DNA from: Flavobacterium sp. JAS
Lineage (GTDB): Bacteria; Bacteroidota; Bacteroidia; Flavobacteriales; Flavobacteriaceae
NCBI RefSeq assembly: GCF_020991455.1
Contig: NZ_JAJMOX010000011.1
Coordinates: 124,001-188,000, forward strand
Direction of reading: 5' to 3'
Length of the DNA stretch: 64,000 bases
The notes under the pieces were generated by a model. The model ran no database searches. It was not told the DNA's origin and saw only the letters and a list, made by a program, of their open reading frames with translations. Numbering within the stretch: the stretch's first letter is position 1; every line of letters begins with the position of its first letter. Of the stretch, positions 61,635-64,000 are shown in pieces. The position numbers were made by a program, and so were the translations under genes.

Positions 61635-62651
61635 CTATTTTTTATCAACTACCGGTCTATTCTCTCTATTTGCTAAATCCCAGGCAATGACAAAAGCCAG
61701 TTGTGCTCTTTTTGTCAAAGCGTCGTATTCAATTTTTTGAGGTTCGTCGCCTTTACCGTGGTAATCTTCGTGAACTCCGTTGAAAAGGAAAACTGCCGGA
61801 ATACCGTTTTTTGCGAAGTTATAATGATCAGAACGCTCGTAAAAATGGTTTGGATCTTTAGGATCATTAAATTTAAAATCTAAATCTAGTTTGGTGTATT
61901 TATCATTTTGAGCCACCACAATATTATGCAAATCAGTAGATAATCTATCGGCACCAATTACGTAAACATAATTGTTTGTTTTAGCGTGTTCTACATCGCG
62001 ACGACCAATCATATCAATATTGATATCTGTAATGGTATTAGCAATTGGAAATAATGGATTTTCAGAATAATAACGAGATCCGTGTAAACCGTGCTCTTCA
62101 CCAGTTACATGAAGGAATAAAATAGAACGTTTTGGACCATGACCCTCCTTTTTAGCTTTTGCAAATGCTTTTGCTATTTCCATAACTGCTACAGTTCCAG
62201 ATCCGTCATCATCAGCTCCGTTATAAATATCTCCATTTTTAACTCCAACGTGATCGTAATGTGCTGAAATTACTAAAACTTCATTCGGTTTTTCAGAACC
62301 TTCTATATAAGCCCAAATGTTTTCAGAATCTGGTAAGTTTTCATTGCGTTTTGCATTTAAGAATGCGGCAGGAACATGTTGGTAATAATCAGTTGCTCCT
62401 TTAGGAAACGAAATACCATTTTTTTTGTATTGGTCGATCATATACAAACCTGCTTTTTTCTGACCTTTTGACCCTGTTTCGCGGCCTTCCATTTCGTCAG
62501 AAGCTACAATATAAAGCATTTTTTTTAGATCTTTTTCCGAAATAGATTTCACATATTTTGTTGGATCTGAGTTGTCTTTAGGGATTGCGTCTTTCGTAGT
62601 CGAACATGAAAATGCAGACGCAATTAATAATAGAACTAAAATTTTTTTCAT
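61635..62651 (-). CDS. M28 family zinc aminopeptidase, lipoprotein
   Basis: 338 residues. MKKILVLLLIASAFSC has a lipobox (Cys16). The metal ligands of M28 are in ISAHYDHVG (His), NGADDDGSGTVAVMEIA (bridging Asp), HVTGEEHGLHGS (Glu pair), INIDMIGRRD and ERSDHYNFAKNGIPAVFLF (His). Envelope exopeptidase or glutaminyl cyclase-like activity is possible; the usual guess is aminopeptidase. It follows the DUF3667 gene by 7 bases, so the two are an operon. Confidence 0.92.
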   Translation of the reverse strand: MKKILVLLLIASAFSCSTTKDAIPKDNSDPTKYVKSISEKDLKKMLYIVASDEMEGRETGSKGQKKAGLYMIDQYKKNGISFPKGATDYYQHVPAAFLNAKRNENLPDSENIWAYIEGSEKPNEVLVISAHYDHVGVKNGDIYNGADDDGSGTVAVMEIAKAFAKAKKEGHGPKRSILFLHVTGEEHGLHGSRYYSENPLFPIANTITDINIDMIGRRDVEHAKTNNYVYVIGADRLSTDLHNIVVAQNDKYTKLDLDFKFNDPKDPNHFYERSDHYNFAKNGIPAVFLFNGVHEDYHGKGDEPQKIEYDALTKRAQLAFVIAWDLANRENRPVVDKK

Positions 62652-62658
62652 TGATTAG

Positions 62659-63669
62659 TTAGTGTAAGTTGATAAATATATATAGCATATAAAAAACGAG
62701 TAAAAATAGGATAAAAAAGAAGTTTATAAAAAATAAGATAAAACTTTTAACAAATGAAACGATTCTGCTTTCTCCATAAAAACGATGATGTGCTGGATAA
62801 AAATAATATGACATCCAGAGAATACCTACGAAATTAATAATATTACCTACCGCAGTAAGTGGAGTGTCTTCTCCAAATAAGCCAATTACTTTGGTGATAA
62901 TAAATAAAATCAGAAAAATTAAAAGTAAAAATGAAAAATAATGTAACGTGAAAATCCCGTGATCAAAATAGAACCATTTCTTTTTGTTGTGAAAAATCCA
63001 TAAAAAGAAGGCAAAGAATGGCATTATAATAAATAGAATTTTTGGAATATTATGAATAAAAGATTCTATAAATTTTTCAATAATTTCCCTTTTAGTATTA
63101 TGTTCAGTGACATGTGTAGCTTTTTCATAAATCCAATATTGAAATTCTGTAAGTTTTTCACTTTCCTTGCCATACTTTTGAATCGAATCGATTTCTTTCA
63201 TCGACTTTAGTTTAAAGTATTTTTTATCGAGTTGTTTCATCGTTTTTTCCTGCAAGTAGTTTTTATCACTGTGACTTTTAGTTTCGTCTTTGCTGGATTT
63301 GGCAATTTGTGAGCTGATTTCTTTTTCACTTTTGTTAAGATTCTCAGTTACTTTATTTGGAAATAAGGCAATTAAAAGAAAAGTAATAAAGCTTATAAAA
63401 ATATACAAACGGACAGGAGCCAGATAAGACAATCGTTTTCCTGACAGATATTCTTTGGTTAAAGTAGAAGGCTTGAAAAGTAAGTTTTTGATGGTTTTCC
63501 AAAAAGCATTTTCATAATGCGTCAAATCTTCAAAGAAATGGATAAATAAGTGATGAAATGTTTTTCTGCTATCTGTATTTTCTTGTCCGCAATTTGGACA
63601 AAATTTTTGTTCGACAACATGTCTGCAATTTAAGCAGGTTTTGTCTTTTCTAATCGGACTGTGTGACAT
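62659..63669 (-). CDS. DUF3667 membrane protein with zinc ribbon
   Basis: 336 residues. CLNCRHVVEQKFCPNCGQEN is a CxxC..CxxC zinc ribbon at the N-terminus. TFHHLFIHFFEDLTHYENAF, then LLFKPSTLTKEYLSGKRLSY, VRLYIFISFITFLLIALF and further helices (IPKILFIIMPFFAFFLWIF, FLLLIFLILFIITK and the end) identify the DUF3667 family. About five helices; the central 130-residue loop is charged and soluble. Function unknown. It precedes the M28 peptidase by 7 bases. Confidence 0.9.
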   Translation of the reverse strand: MSHSPIRKDKTCLNCRHVVEQKFCPNCGQENTDSRKTFHHLFIHFFEDLTHYENAFWKTIKNLLFKPSTLTKEYLSGKRLSYLAPVRLYIFISFITFLLIALFPNKVTENLNKSEKEISSQIAKSSKDETKSHSDKNYLQEKTMKQLDKKYFKLKSMKEIDSIQKYGKESEKLTEFQYWIYEKATHVTEHNTKREIIEKFIESFIHNIPKILFIIMPFFAFFLWIFHNKKKWFYFDHGIFTLHYFSFLLLIFLILFIITKVIGLFGEDTPLTAVGNIINFVGILWMSYYFYPAHHRFYGESRIVSFVKSFILFFINFFFILFLLVFYMLYIFINLH

Positions 63670-63719
63670 TGGTTATTTTATTGATTGATGTGGTTTATGG
63701 TTTAGTTTTTATGTTTTTT

Positions 63720-63836
63720 TTGACCACGGATGATGCGGATTAAACGGGTTTACGCTGGTTTCTTTTTAGCCTGTGGGATCACTTTTTTAAAATAATCTGT
63801 GTAAATCCGTTTAACCCGTTAAACCTGTGGGCTTAA
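63720..63836. repeat. Inverted repeat of gcggattaaacgggttta words
   Basis: gcggattaaacgggtttacg (63735-63754) is mirrored by gtaaatccgtttaacccg (63803-63820), plus taaacctgtggg copies. No gene in the 170-base gap. Confidence 0.7.
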
Positions 63837-63839
63837 ACT

Positions 63840-64000
63840 TTATTTTTTTAAAACTTCATTTAGGAAAAGCTGTAAGTGTTCGAATGATCTTTTTGCAGCT
63901 ACAGCATTATAGGCAGCGCCTTTAGAATTATCGTTTCCTGCTTCGGGATTTGTAAAAGAGTGAACAGCATTTGCGTAATAAATCATTTGCCAATCGGCTT
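63840..64000 (-). CDS. Dienelactone hydrolase family protein, C-terminal end
   Basis: The last 53 codons only; the 5' part lies beyond the window. The reading ends ADWQMIYYANAVHSFTNPEA and SFEHLQLFLNEVLKK before a TAA at 63840. AVHSFTNP includes the catalytic His of the DLH/alpha-beta hydrolase family and GNDNSKGAAYN follows it as in close relatives. Substrate unknown. Confidence 0.85.
   Translation of the reverse strand, partial: ADWQMIYYANAVHSFTNPEAGNDNSKGAAYNAVAAKRSFEHLQLFLNEVLKK

Overview
The window looks like a chromosomal segment of a Flavobacterium-like Bacteroidota. The DNA is AT-rich. Promoters match the Bacteroidota form TTTG, about 19-20 bases, then TAnnTTTG, best seen before purL and both tRNA-His genes. 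There is a type IX secretion C-terminal domain, plus families common in flavobacteria (DUF4293 next to rho, DUF3667, DUF4919, BshB1, and a Rho with an Asn/Pro/Gln-rich insertion). No plasmid, phage or insertion-sequence genes were seen, and no CRISPR array.

Layout. 1-7 kb: purL (cut by the window edge), a secreted endonuclease I with a sorting tail, and a beta-helix lipoprotein, all on the minus strand. 7-9.5 kb (plus): thioesterase, isochorismate synthase (menaquinone branch) and the bacillithiol deacetylase BshB1. 9.5-10.4 kb: a 430-bp tandem duplication with two identical tRNA-His genes and a scrap of the neighbouring metallopeptidase gene. 10.3-22.2 kb (minus): metallopeptidase, a 1349-residue hybrid histidine kinase, a membrane protein, aldehyde dehydrogenase, an RluA-type pseudouridine synthase, panB, an SH3 protein and L-serine dehydratase. 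22.5-29.2 kb: antiporter, DUF2625, SMI1/KNR4, an acyltransferase, and a methyltransferase-VanW pair bordered by gene debris.

29.3-48.4 kb is a long, almost all minus-strand run of small stand-alone genes: three DUF1801-type, three GNAT, two AHSA1/SRPBCC, two AraC regulators, DoxX, a polysaccharide deacetylase, LOG, a lactonase-like propeller, MBL fold, NmrA-like, a flavodoxin-fold oxidoreductase, DUF4180, DUF4919, a frameshifted carbonic anhydrase and an arginase-family enzyme. 48.5-54.1 kb: TPM protein, lpdA, an HNH/NUMOD-like protein, an ABC exporter and truA. 54.5-64 kb: a repeat-bearing flotillin-like protein, a metallophosphoesterase, a response regulator-histidine kinase pair, DUF4293, rho, an M28 peptidase, DUF3667 and the tail of a dienelactone hydrolase.

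Most genes are housekeeping or general stress and detoxification functions. I found no convincing new multi-gene defence or biosynthetic system. The most unusual signals are a recurrent GAAA-tetraloop hairpin with compensatory changes, the tRNA-His duplication scar, the debris around the methyltransferase-VanW pair, a shared cis-motif before two genes linked to AraC regulators, the vault-like layout of the flotillin protein, the Rho disordered insert, and many long intergenic inverted repeats built from degenerate short words.
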